Source: Acinetobacter colistiniresistens (lineage in GTDB: Bacteria > Pseudomonadota > Gammaproteobacteria > Pseudomonadales > Moraxellaceae). From it: DNA of 64,000 bases. Made by a program: the position numbers and the translations under genes. The DNA is taken from assembly GCF_000413935.1 (NCBI RefSeq), contig NZ_KE340383.1, positions 186,001-250,000 of the forward strand, read 5' to 3'. Positions 7,296 to 15,274 of this stretch are shown one piece after another; position 1 is the stretch's first letter; each line of letters begins with the position of its first letter. The notes beneath the pieces are model-generated. The model saw only the letters and a program-made list of their open reading frames with translations. It ran no database searches and was not told the origin of the DNA.

Positions 7296-9101
7296 CTAAC
7301 TATGGGTTTCCTCTTCATCATCGCCTTCAAAGGTCTTGGAAATCTTTTCGATATTTAAACTTTTGGCCATCGCATCAAAGATATCCTTATAGACGCCTTG
7401 TTGCTGATACAGCTGATGATGCTCGCCATGTTCCACAATCCTGCCATCCTGCATCACATAGGTATAATCGGCATCAATAATCTGTGACAGGCTATGTGAA
7501 ATAATAATCACCGTCCGCCCCTGCTTAATTTCATCCAGACTATGCTTGATCTGTTCAGTGGCAATCGCATCCAGACTGGCCGTAGGCTCATCCAGAAAAA
7601 TAATCGGCGGATTTTTCAGGAACATGCGGGCAATCGCAATACGCTGTTGTTGCCCACCTGAGAGCAATAAGGCATCAGATTGATAGGCCTGCGGTAGTTT
7701 AAGAATCTGCTCGTGAATCGAAGCTTTTTTCGCAGCAAGGATAATCTCATCCTGTGTGGCATTCATTTTGCCATAACGGATATTTTCCTCAATCGTGCCC
7801 TGAAAAATATGATTTTTTTGTAGGACGAGGCCAATATGATCACGCAAATATTGAGTATCAATCTCTGTTAATGACGTTCCATTTAGTAGAATTTCTCCGG
7901 ACTGCGGTAAATAGAATTTATCCAGTAGGCTAATCAACGTCGATTTACCTGCGCCAGATAAACCTACCAATGCTGTGATCTTATTCGGCTGAATGGTCAG
8001 GTTAATATCTTTCAATGCATGAAAACCATTGGGATAGAAAAAATTAAGCTGCTTTAATTCAAACTTGCCTGTCAATGGCTGTGGTTTAAGCTGGCCAGAA
8101 GTTTCTATTTCATCATCCGCTTCAAGAATCTTAAAAAAGCTTTCCGCATAAATCATTGCATCATTGACTTCATCATAGATTCGATGCAGAGAGCGAATCG
8201 GGGCGGAAACATTATTAAAGAGCAAGATATGAAACATGATCATGCCAATGCTCATATCACCGACCAGAACAAAATAGGCCGTTAGAATGATAATAAACAC
8301 CACGCCAATCTGTTCAATAAAAGTTTTGAGTCCATCAAACAGAAAACTCAGCTGACGAGTCCGCATCTGATCATCAGTCAGCTGTTTTTGTAAGGTCAGT
8401 TGTTTTTCAGCTTCAATCTGCTCTCGGTTAAATGACTTAATCACCGTAATCGACTGAATGATACTTAAAGTCCCCTGACTTTTACGTTCTCGACCATCAC
8501 GTAAATTACGGCGTGTACCACTGAGTTTCTGTGCCTGTTTAAAGGTAATCCAGAAATAAATCGGCACAATACTCAAAGCCACCAAGCCGATCCAGAAGTT
8601 GGCATAGAACATCAGACACAGGGCAATAATGGCACTACTAAACAAAGGAAAAATATCAATAAAGAAGATTTGCACCAATCGAGTAATCGAACCTATGCCG
8701 CGATCAATCCGGGTTTGTAATTTCCCTGCCTGATTGTCATCTTGGGTAAAGAAGGCCAGACGATATTGTAGAAACTTCACAATGATCGACTGTGCCACAT
8801 CTTGTGAAATCAAAATCCGTAATTTCTCGCCAAAAAACTTTTGTCCGAACTGGATAAAAATATTCAGCACTTCTTTACTCAGTAAAATCACGCTGATAGT
8901 GATCAAAATATGCAATCCAGCAGTCAAACCCTGTCCAGACTCAACCACAGCATTGATCTGATCCACCGCATATTGCAAGGTCAGCGCATTGACCTGTGCC
9001 GTTAAGGCGCCGATCAGGGTCAACACCAACGTTACTGCAACCAGCCACTTATAAGGCAACACAAAAGGTCTTACTTTAAGAAACAACTGCCATAAGTTCA
9101 T
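7296..9101 (-). CDS. ABC transporter, fused permease and ATPase (exporter type)
   Basis: The 601-residue half-transporter has a six-helix ABC_membrane domain (about 1-310) and an ATPase domain (about 340-580). Motifs: Walker A GLSGAGKST, Q-loop VLQKNHIF, signature LSGGQQQR, Walker B IIFLDEP and switch His in IISHSLSQI. This is the MsbA/LmrA-like type I exporter plan, working as a homodimer in the inner membrane. The substrate cannot be told from sequence; lipid, peptide or drug export are all possible. The acidic C-terminal tail is FEGDDEEETHS. It follows a membrane-anchored coiled protein gene with a 55-base gap, so the two may be co-transcribed. Confidence 0.88.
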   Translation of the reverse strand: MNLWQLFLKVRPFVLPYKWLVAVTLVLTLIGALTAQVNALTLQYAVDQINAVVESGQGLTAGLHILITISVILLSKEVLNIFIQFGQKFFGEKLRILISQDVAQSIIVKFLQYRLAFFTQDDNQAGKLQTRIDRGIGSITRLVQIFFIDIFPLFSSAIIALCLMFYANFWIGLVALSIVPIYFWITFKQAQKLSGTRRNLRDGRERKSQGTLSIIQSITVIKSFNREQIEAEKQLTLQKQLTDDQMRTRQLSFLFDGLKTFIEQIGVVFIIILTAYFVLVGDMSIGMIMFHILLFNNVSAPIRSLHRIYDEVNDAMIYAESFFKILEADDEIETSGQLKPQPLTGKFELKQLNFFYPNGFHALKDINLTIQPNKITALVGLSGAGKSTLISLLDKFYLPQSGEILLNGTSLTEIDTQYLRDHIGLVLQKNHIFQGTIEENIRYGKMNATQDEIILAAKKASIHEQILKLPQAYQSDALLLSGGQQQRIAIARMFLKNPPIIFLDEPTASLDAIATEQIKHSLDEIKQGRTVIIISHSLSQIIDADYTYVMQDGRIVEHGEHHQLYQQQGVYKDIFDAMAKSLNIEKISKTFEGDDEEETHS

Positions 9102-9156
9102 ATTTGGGTCTTCTACCTGTGTTCTGAGCGCACTCTGTGGACTTAGTCGATCGGTA

Positions 9157-9906
9157 TTACAATTCTTCTTCTAATACCTCAGCATTATTTTGTTTAATTT
9201 TCTCCATCTTGGCATTCAGCTTTAACACATCTTGATAGAGCGCATTGAATTTTTTCACTTGAGCGGTCTCTCGGAACAAAATGGTTTTATCTTTTCTCTG
9301 CCACTGATATTGCTTCAACATATCAAACATGGCCTGTGCTTTTTCCATAATCTGCTGTTCAATCGGGAAAATATCATGGGCTTTGTCTGCCTTCAGGTTA
9401 TGCTCCAGTTTGGCTTGCAGTGAGGCTCTCATTTCATTGTGAATCGCCAAACTTTTTGCCTGCTGCATTGAATGCATCTGAATCTGTTGTCGTGCTTGTT
9501 CATATTCAGCAGATGCTTTACGCACCGCCACAAACATTTGCTCAGTGTCTTTATAGCCCTGTTTGCGGTCTTGGTCTAAGCGTTCAACATCTAAAAAAGT
9601 ATCCCAATTGGCGGCTTTCAGTTCACGTAAATAACGATTACGCGCTTCTACATTCTGCATCCAATAGTTCAGCAGAAACTCAGACATCAATTTATAATCG
9701 CCAGATAAACGCTGATCATGGATATCCAGTTGTACAGGCGTTGACCAGTCTTGCGCCTGATCATAAAGTTCGCGCATTTTCTCGGACATTACCACCTCAA
9801 ACATCTGCTGATTATTGATGGCACGTTGTTTTAGGGTATGTTGATAAAAGAAAAATGAACCGATACCAAGCACGACTATTGTAAGAAAAATTAAAAAACG
9901 GCGCAT
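9157..9906 (-). CDS. Membrane-anchored periplasmic coiled-coil-like hypothetical protein
   Basis: The start at ATG 9906 is supported by GGAGG 4 bases upstream; an ATG six codons earlier has no site. The 249-residue product begins MRRFLIFLTIVVLGIGSFFFY, an uncleaved membrane anchor, followed by a mostly helical, Gln/Lys/Glu-rich domain (many QQ, KA and EQ runs) likely to form long helices in the periplasm. No catalytic motif or Cys is visible. It lies immediately upstream of the ABC exporter gene in the same direction; an adaptor or partner role is possible but unproven. I do not recognise a named family. Confidence 0.7.
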   Translation of the reverse strand: MRRFLIFLTIVVLGIGSFFFYQHTLKQRAINNQQMFEVVMSEKMRELYDQAQDWSTPVQLDIHDQRLSGDYKLMSEFLLNYWMQNVEARNRYLRELKAANWDTFLDVERLDQDRKQGYKDTEQMFVAVRKASAEYEQARQQIQMHSMQQAKSLAIHNEMRASLQAKLEHNLKADKAHDIFPIEQQIMEKAQAMFDMLKQYQWQRKDKTILFRETAQVKKFNALYQDVLKLNAKMEKIKQNNAEVLEEEL

Positions 9907-10083
9907 ATAGCCTCCAAGTTTCATTATATTTTTTTATGTTGTTTAGCCAGTTTAATCCATAAAACACATGCAGTTATAGCCCTTTTTATTTCATTTCTCG
10001 TAACGGAGCATTACATATTCATCGCTTTAAATTCATGAGCTTCGCCCCTATTATCTGATTAAGTAAAATTGAAGAGAGCTGCT

Positions 10084-10779
10084 ATGCGTGTAGATATTTG
10101 GTCAGATGTGGTCTGTCCATTTTGTTATATCGGTAAAAAACGCCTTGAACATGTTGCTGAAGAAGCTGGTATTGAGCTGGATATTCACTGGCATAGTTTT
10201 GAGTTAGATCCCAATGCGCCAGCAAAACATGAAACTTCAAACACTGAACGTTTAGCGCAGAAATACGGTCGTAGTTATGCCGAGATGGAAGAAATGGAGC
10301 GTAATGTTGCAGCCATGGCAGCCGCCGAAGGCATCGATTTCCAGTGGCAGAAAGCCAATTCAGGTAATAGTTTTAATGCACACCGTATTATTCATCTTGC
10401 ACAAAGCAAAGGCTTAGGCAATGAAGCGGAAGAAGCCTTCTTCCATGCCTATATGACTGAAGGACTCGCGATTGGTGAACGTGAAGTCGTTGAAGAAATT
10501 GCCTCACGTATTGGCTTAGACAATGCTGAAGTTGAGTATGTACTGGATTCGGATGAACTGGCAGATTTTGTACGCCATGATGAACAAATCGCCCATGAAC
10601 AACTAAAAGTCACTGGGGTTCCTTTCTTTGTCTTTGATCAAAAACTAGCACTTTCTGGTGCACAACCCCGCGAGATTTTCTTGCAAGCATTACAGCAGGC
10701 ACAATCCGCTTCTCCAGAAGAGATTGAGCAAACAGATGCAGCCCAATGCAACGATGATCAATGCGAAATTAAACCTTAA
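10084..10779 (+). CDS. DsbA-family oxidoreductase, FrnE type
   Basis: ATG 10084 gives MRVDIWSDVVCPFCYIGKK, the canonical N-terminus of the FrnE branch of DsbA-like proteins; the in-frame TTG at 10069 is less likely. The 231-residue protein has the thioredoxin-fold CPFC motif near residue 11 and the cis-Pro segment VTGVPFFVFD near 175. There is no signal peptide, so it should act in the cytoplasm as a thiol-disulfide oxidoreductase or isomerase. The C-terminus carries a second pair, CNDDQC, a C-x4-C motif like the extra redox motif described for Deinococcus FrnE. The last codons and the stop form one arm of an 18-bp perfect inverted repeat. Confidence 0.88.
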   Translation: MRVDIWSDVVCPFCYIGKKRLEHVAEEAGIELDIHWHSFELDPNAPAKHETSNTERLAQKYGRSYAEMEEMERNVAAMAAAEGIDFQWQKANSGNSFNAHRIIHLAQSKGLGNEAEEAFFHAYMTEGLAIGEREVVEEIASRIGLDNAEVEYVLDSDELADFVRHDEQIAHEQLKVTGVPFFVFDQKLALSGAQPREIFLQALQQAQSASPEEIEQTDAAQCNDDQCEIKP

Positions 10780-10793
10780 TTTCGCATTGATCA
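10755..10793 (+). repeat. 18-bp perfect inverted repeat across the frnE stop codon
   Basis: The arms are 10755-10772 (TGATCAATGCGAAATTAA) and 10776-10793, exact reverse complements, separated by only ACC. The stop codon TAA (10777-10779) is in the second arm. A conventional terminator follows at once, so the transcript would end in two stacked hairpins. Confidence 0.95.
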
Positions 10794-10794
10794 C

Positions 10795-10832
10795 AAAAAA
10801 CCGCTTCCATGTACATCTCGAAGCGGTTTTTT
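10795..10832 (+). terminator. Rho-independent terminator after the FrnE-type gene
   Basis: The stem ACCGCTTC/GAAGCGGT is flanked by A6 and T6, with loop CATGTACATCTC. Confidence 0.88.
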
Positions 10833-10835
10833 AAT

Positions 10836-11368
10836 ACCTACAGTCTAAGATTTCTTTTTCTTTCAGTCGTTTATCTTTTAAAAAACACCGTCTATCGGCT
10901 GTTATCAAGATTTCCCACAAAGTCGATTTTTATTTGCTGAGCTTTTCACCAATAGATATGTGAAAGTGATCACAACTCACCCAAAAATTTATAGATAACT
11001 TTTGAACTTATGATCTGCCAATCCGATTCATTATTTTAAAATGTTTTTATTTTCAAAGACAAACCATGATGAATATCTCGATTTAGCATATAAAAATGAG
11101 AATTTTAACGAACTTGACCGCTATAGATTTTGTCTCTTTTTCTTCTATAATCGTCATAAAGTGACAATCTTTTGTGATGAAAATACAAGCTTTAAATGCT
11201 TGATGTGCTGATCACCAAACAGAGAGATCGATGGATTACAGCCGTTGTCACACCTGTAAAACAGCAAACTTTGCCCACTATAATTGATTACAAACGATTC
11301 AGATTACTGTCACTTTTCCGTATTTATGATTTAAAACAGGCTCAAGCCTATCTCTAAGGAAACAATCG
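10836..11368. other. Long AT-rich intergenic region
   Basis: These 533 bases lie between the FrnE terminator and the gene at 11369. Apart from the 18-codon ORF at 11231 no coding region was found. The promoter of the 11369 gene should be here, but no single convincing sigma70 pair stands out. Confidence 0.5.
11231..11287 (+). CDS. Possible 18-codon small ORF (CxxC microprotein or leader)
   Basis: ATG 11231 is preceded by GAGAG at a workable distance and encodes an 18-residue peptide, MDYSRCHTCKTANFAHYN, before TGA. It contains a CHTC pair and lies 82 bases upstream of the 472-residue orphan gene in the same direction. A leader-peptide role is conceivable. Chance ORFs of this size are common, so support is weak. 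Confidence 0.2.
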   Translation: MDYSRCHTCKTANFAHYN

Positions 11369-12787
11369 ATGGACGTATTAGAGAAAGCACTCTTGGTTGA
11401 TGAGCTCAAAACCCTCGTCGACGGGTTGAATGATGATAAAACATCACTTTTTGAAATTGCCAAATCAAAACAACGTATCAAAGATATCTGCGCATCTTGC
11501 GACGATCCAACCTTTCAGGATCAACTCAGCCCATTTAAAGAGTTTATTCTCAATGAAGAGTTTTCGGCTGACGACTTGGCTGAATATGGCTATGCCATGA
11601 CCTATCGTGGTACCTATAATTTTATGGGTCGTGTAGAAAATGCCTTGTTTGCCTCAGCAGATATGGGCTGGGCTGCATTACGTCAAGGACAGCACTGGCA
11701 AGTCTGGGTCATTCGCCCTGCCTTGTCCTTCCTGAAAAGCCCTTGGTTAAGCAAGTCACAAGATGCCCTGCAATGGCTACGAAAACATGCCAGTGAATAC
11801 GTGAAAACTGACCATGAATTGCAAAATCTGATTCCTGTTTTAGAGGCCACTCCAGCTGAAGAGATTGAAAATTTAAATCAAGACAGCCTCTCCCTGATTA
11901 AACAGCAAAGTGCAAACTTTCAGTCACAGCTAGATGCAATTATTCAAGAAAAAATTCAGCCTGCTGCTGTAAGCCCATCGATGCAGACAACACCGCGTGT
12001 AAAACCCGGTTTTAGGCCAGGCACCCTTGCTTCAGCCAACCTGAATAAGGCCCAGCCACTGGCTCTAAATGATTTCAGTCTGGATGGCTTACCGTGTCGA
12101 TTGGAACGCGTAGATGCACGCACCTTCCCGTCACTGTATCGGGTCGATCTGCATAACGAGATTGATCAAAATATTAAAATCGACTGGCTCTATCTCAAAG
12201 CTGAAAACGAAGCACAGCCACTTTGGGGCTCAGCGCAAATTTTTATTGCTGAGCAGCTCTATGCACAAGGCCAATTTTCCCATTATGTGGTGTTGGTCGG
12301 CACGCATAGTGTTGAATATGCAACCACTATTTTACAGGCCTATACTGATCAACGTCACACCCGAACCAGTTCAATTCACCAAACCAGCTGGAATAACTTT
12401 AAACAACACTATCACCAGCATGAAAGCTTATTTAATGAATGCATCATGAATGGCACTTTGGTTTGGCAGCGTGATCAACGCGTGTATCCCTATATTCCCG
12501 CCTCATTTATCAATACACAAAAATTTATACCTTTTGAGGAAACTGCTGCAACCTTTTTCACGCCTGTGATTTTGCTCAGAGAACGTCAAAAAATCCGCGT
12601 GATTCATGGCCTAGAACGGGTCAAGCTCTCTAACGAGGATCAAGCCTATCCCTATTTACTGTTAGACCGTGCTGATGGTTATACCTGGCAACTGATTCGG
12701 CAAGTCATCAGCCATTTGCCGCAACCGATTTCTGTCCATGACCTTTATCAGGCTCTCGAAAATAGTACGGTCGAAAAATCGCCTTAA
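11369..12787 (+). CDS. Hypothetical protein, 472 residues, unrecognised family
   Basis: AAGGA lies about 8 bases before ATG 11369. The product has no signal peptide or membrane segment and looks cytoplasmic. The N-terminal 200 residues are helical and acidic (DVLEKALLVDELKTLVDGL, then MTYRGTYNFMGRVENALF). A Pro-rich linker runs around 196-230. The C-terminal half looks alpha/beta (SLDGLPCRLERVDARTFPSLYRVDL, FIPFEETAATFFTPVILL). No nucleotide-binding, nuclease or redox motif is visible. It stands alone between terminated transcription units. I cannot assign a function; the length and domain order are worth a structure-based comparison. Confidence 0.7.
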   Translation: MDVLEKALLVDELKTLVDGLNDDKTSLFEIAKSKQRIKDICASCDDPTFQDQLSPFKEFILNEEFSADDLAEYGYAMTYRGTYNFMGRVENALFASADMGWAALRQGQHWQVWVIRPALSFLKSPWLSKSQDALQWLRKHASEYVKTDHELQNLIPVLEATPAEEIENLNQDSLSLIKQQSANFQSQLDAIIQEKIQPAAVSPSMQTTPRVKPGFRPGTLASANLNKAQPLALNDFSLDGLPCRLERVDARTFPSLYRVDLHNEIDQNIKIDWLYLKAENEAQPLWGSAQIFIAEQLYAQGQFSHYVVLVGTHSVEYATTILQAYTDQRHTRTSSIHQTSWNNFKQHYHQHESLFNECIMNGTLVWQRDQRVYPYIPASFINTQKFIPFEETAATFFTPVILLRERQKIRVIHGLERVKLSNEDQAYPYLLLDRADGYTWQLIRQVISHLPQPISVHDLYQALENSTVEKSP

Positions 12788-13017
12788 ATAGAGCATGCAG
12801 CATCACAGCAACGCTCTAATATTCATTATTAAAGTCTGGCTCAAGGATGAGCAGATAGCCTCGGTAAGCCGAATGATGTTTACCACTGTGTATTACGCTA
12901 AATGCTTATGATTTCTCGCATTTTGTAGGAGTAAATTGCTGTTTTTTGTGTCTAATACTTGATTTTATTAAGCTAATCATCAAAAGTTAATCTAAGAACA
13001 ATAGATAAGCCTTAATT

Positions 13018-14157
13018 ATGAATAATTTACAGCAAATAGTACCATCGCGTATCTTTTTTGCTTTGCTGACACTATCGATCGGATCTTTAAGTGTAGCAAA
13101 TGCAGAAACGCCCCCTGAAGAACAAAAACAGCAATCTAATCATACGACACGCTCAACCTTAGCACATGGTTCAGAGAATGCATTGGACTATATCCCGCGC
13201 TGGGTTGACGCTACACCAACGATATTTCCAGAGCAATCAGACCAATCTACGGTTCCTCCAACAGCTGAAACTGAAGACAAGACCTGGTTTGACAAAAAAC
13301 AACGCCATATCCGTGAATGGGCAGACCGTACCTCGGTCAAGATTGATGATTGGTTTGGTGATGTAGACCCCGAAAATCCGGCCTCAGCCACGATCCGCGT
13401 CATGTTGGACAATTATTGGAACCAATATGATAACTATGAAATTAAACCTCGTATTCGAGGCAAGATTAAATTACCGACTTTAGAGAAAAAAGTCAGTGTG
13501 GTATTTGGTGATGACTCGCTTGATGATGAGTTTAAAAACAATGTCGCCAATACCAATAATCAGCCGAACCAAGATCCAGGTAAAAAATTTGACTCCAAAC
13601 AAACTCGGGACAGCAATGGTTCATTGGCCTTACGTTGGTCTAATTTCTCGAAAAAACTTCCCTTTGAAACCGATGCTGATATTGGTATCCGTTCAGGCAG
13701 CGATATTTACTTACGTTTAAGAGCAGAAAAACACTGGGATTTACGCAATGATTTTCGCTTTAATGCCGAGCAGATTTATCGTTATGGCAGTCGAAGTGAA
13801 AACTATTTAAGAACCAATCTAGAGTTGATTCACGCTCGCCCGAATCAGCCGTTTTTATCCAACCAGTTCAGCTTAACCTATGCAGACAAACAGGATGATG
13901 ATCTATGGTGGGATAACCGTCTCTTCCGCCAACATCAGTTCTTTGCACATAACACATTTAATTATGGTCTCTACACTGGCGGCTACTACAATAAAAACGA
14001 GTTACGCCTGAATAGTTGGGGGCCGTTTGTATCTTGGCGACAACCGTTATGGCGTGAATGGTTCTATGTCCAAGGCGACCTCAATTATTTTAATGATCAC
14101 CGTGAGGACCGCAGTCATTATGTCAGTACCTTTGTACGGCTCGAAACCTTATTCTAG
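13018..14157 (+). CDS. Outer-membrane beta-barrel-like hypothetical protein (paralogue 1)
   Basis: The 379-residue product has a signal peptide (MNNLQQIVPSRIFFALLTLS then SVANA, cleavage before ETPPE). A soluble stretch includes IPRWVDATPTIFPE and WADRTSVKIDDWFGDVD, and a C-terminal region of about 240 residues has alternating aromatic strands such as FRFNAEQIYRYGSRSENYL, HNTFNYGLYTGGYY and EWFYVQGDLNYF. It ends in LETLF, with the terminal Phe expected of BAM substrates. A marker motif VVFGDDSLDDEF recurs in the next gene. Predicted location is the outer membrane; function unknown. There is no strong Shine-Dalgarno before ATG 13018. Confidence 0.72.
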   Translation: MNNLQQIVPSRIFFALLTLSIGSLSVANAETPPEEQKQQSNHTTRSTLAHGSENALDYIPRWVDATPTIFPEQSDQSTVPPTAETEDKTWFDKKQRHIREWADRTSVKIDDWFGDVDPENPASATIRVMLDNYWNQYDNYEIKPRIRGKIKLPTLEKKVSVVFGDDSLDDEFKNNVANTNNQPNQDPGKKFDSKQTRDSNGSLALRWSNFSKKLPFETDADIGIRSGSDIYLRLRAEKHWDLRNDFRFNAEQIYRYGSRSENYLRTNLELIHARPNQPFLSNQFSLTYADKQDDDLWWDNRLFRQHQFFAHNTFNYGLYTGGYYNKNELRLNSWGPFVSWRQPLWREWFYVQGDLNYFNDHREDRSHYVSTFVRLETLF

Positions 14158-14179
14158 TGTTTAATCAACAAGCTTAACT

Positions 14180-14212
14180 AAGGCCCAGTGGAAAGTACGA
14201 TTGGGTCTTTTA
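14180..14212 (+). terminator. Probable terminator between the two barrel-like paralogues
   Basis: AGGCCCA pairs with TGGGTCT (one G-U) across a 13-base loop and is followed by TTTT. It sits inside a wider inverted repeat AAGCTTAAC (near 14170) / GTTAAGCTT (near 14238). Confidence 0.55.
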
Positions 14213-14254
14213 AAAATATTGACCGTGTCAATAAATGGTTAAGCTTAAGCTGCT

Positions 14255-15184
14255 ATGCTTGTTTTCTTTATTTTTCTTCACCATAACATGTATCAACGAT
14301 ACGCTTTGGTGGTGTTTGTTTTGATTGCAGGCAATCTCAGTCTCGGTTATTTAATGACACCCCTATTTCCAATGCTATTTCCATTGAGCAGGCATGTCAC
14401 ACGCCTGCCCGTTTCGTTGTTACATCAACAGGCTTGGCACGCTCCCAAACAGTTTATTCACACCCATCCATTGATTTGTGATACGCCAACTGAAATAACG
14501 TCTGATCCAGACCATGATATCCAACTCAGTCAGGAGTTAATGGCGGTGTTTGGCGATGATTCATTGGCGCACCGTGCCCAACAGCCACAAGCCGTGAAGA
14601 AGCTTGGAAAAAGTACCAAACATAAGGCACACCACAATATCACCCGTCCCAATCCTCTCAGTGCCAGCTGGAGTACCATCTCAAGTTGGTTGCCCTTTAA
14701 CAATGACCTCGACTTGGGTTCAAACTCCGACACCGACATTTATGTGCAATTCCTTGCCAAGAAGCAATGGGTCCTACATTCAGGACTCAATCTGGATACG
14801 GCACAAATCTTTCGTTATGGTTCCACCAGTAAGAATTATGCAGAAACCAATTTCAATTTAACTCAGAAATTTCAACAACAAAGTTTACTCTCAACCCAGT
14901 TCAACCTGTCTAAAACACAGGATGAGGATTATATCTGGCGCAACCGTACCTTTCAAAACTTTCACTTTTTATCCAAGGACAATCTCAGCTATGGCATTGT
15001 GAGTGAAGGTGATTATGAAAAGAAAGAACTTCGGGTCAATCAATGGGGGCCCTATTTTTCCTGGAAAAGACCGATTTGGCGTAATTGGCTCTATATGCAA
15101 AATGATCTGAACTATTTCAATGTGCCTGCGGATAAACAGGACAATCATTTCAGCTATCAAATGAGCTTTGAAGCGAACTTCTGA
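14255..15184 (+). CDS. Outer-membrane beta-barrel-like hypothetical protein (paralogue 2)
   Basis: The 309-residue product is a diverged tandem paralogue of the preceding gene. Shared features include VFGDDSL, SDTDIYVQFLAKKQW (compare SGSDIYLRLRAEKHW), AQIFRYGSTSKNYAETN (compare EQIYRYGSRSENYLRTN), ELRVNQWGPYFSWKRPIWRN (compare ELRLNSWGPFVSWRQPLWRE) and a terminal FEANF. The N-terminus differs: one hydrophobic helix (YALVVFVLIAGNLSLGYL) without a clear signal-peptidase site. An internal ATG at 14288 is an alternative start, and neither start has a good ribosome site. It may be a degenerate or differently anchored copy. Confidence 0.68.
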   Translation: MLVFFIFLHHNMYQRYALVVFVLIAGNLSLGYLMTPLFPMLFPLSRHVTRLPVSLLHQQAWHAPKQFIHTHPLICDTPTEITSDPDHDIQLSQELMAVFGDDSLAHRAQQPQAVKKLGKSTKHKAHHNITRPNPLSASWSTISSWLPFNNDLDLGSNSDTDIYVQFLAKKQWVLHSGLNLDTAQIFRYGSTSKNYAETNFNLTQKFQQQSLLSTQFNLSKTQDEDYIWRNRTFQNFHFLSKDNLSYGIVSEGDYEKKELRVNQWGPYFSWKRPIWRNWLYMQNDLNYFNVPADKQDNHFSYQMSFEANF

Positions 15185-15232
15185 GGATAATATCAGCATC
15201 ACTGTGGATAACTTCCTAGTTATCCATACCCA

Positions 15233-15261
15233 TAAAAAAACCTCTGCCGAAGCAGAGGTCT
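15233..15261 (-). terminator. Terminator of htpG
   Basis: On the minus strand, ACCTCTGC and GCAGAGGT pair around a TTCG tetraloop and are followed by T7. Confidence 0.9.
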
Positions 15262-15274
15262 TTGAGCAAAGCGC

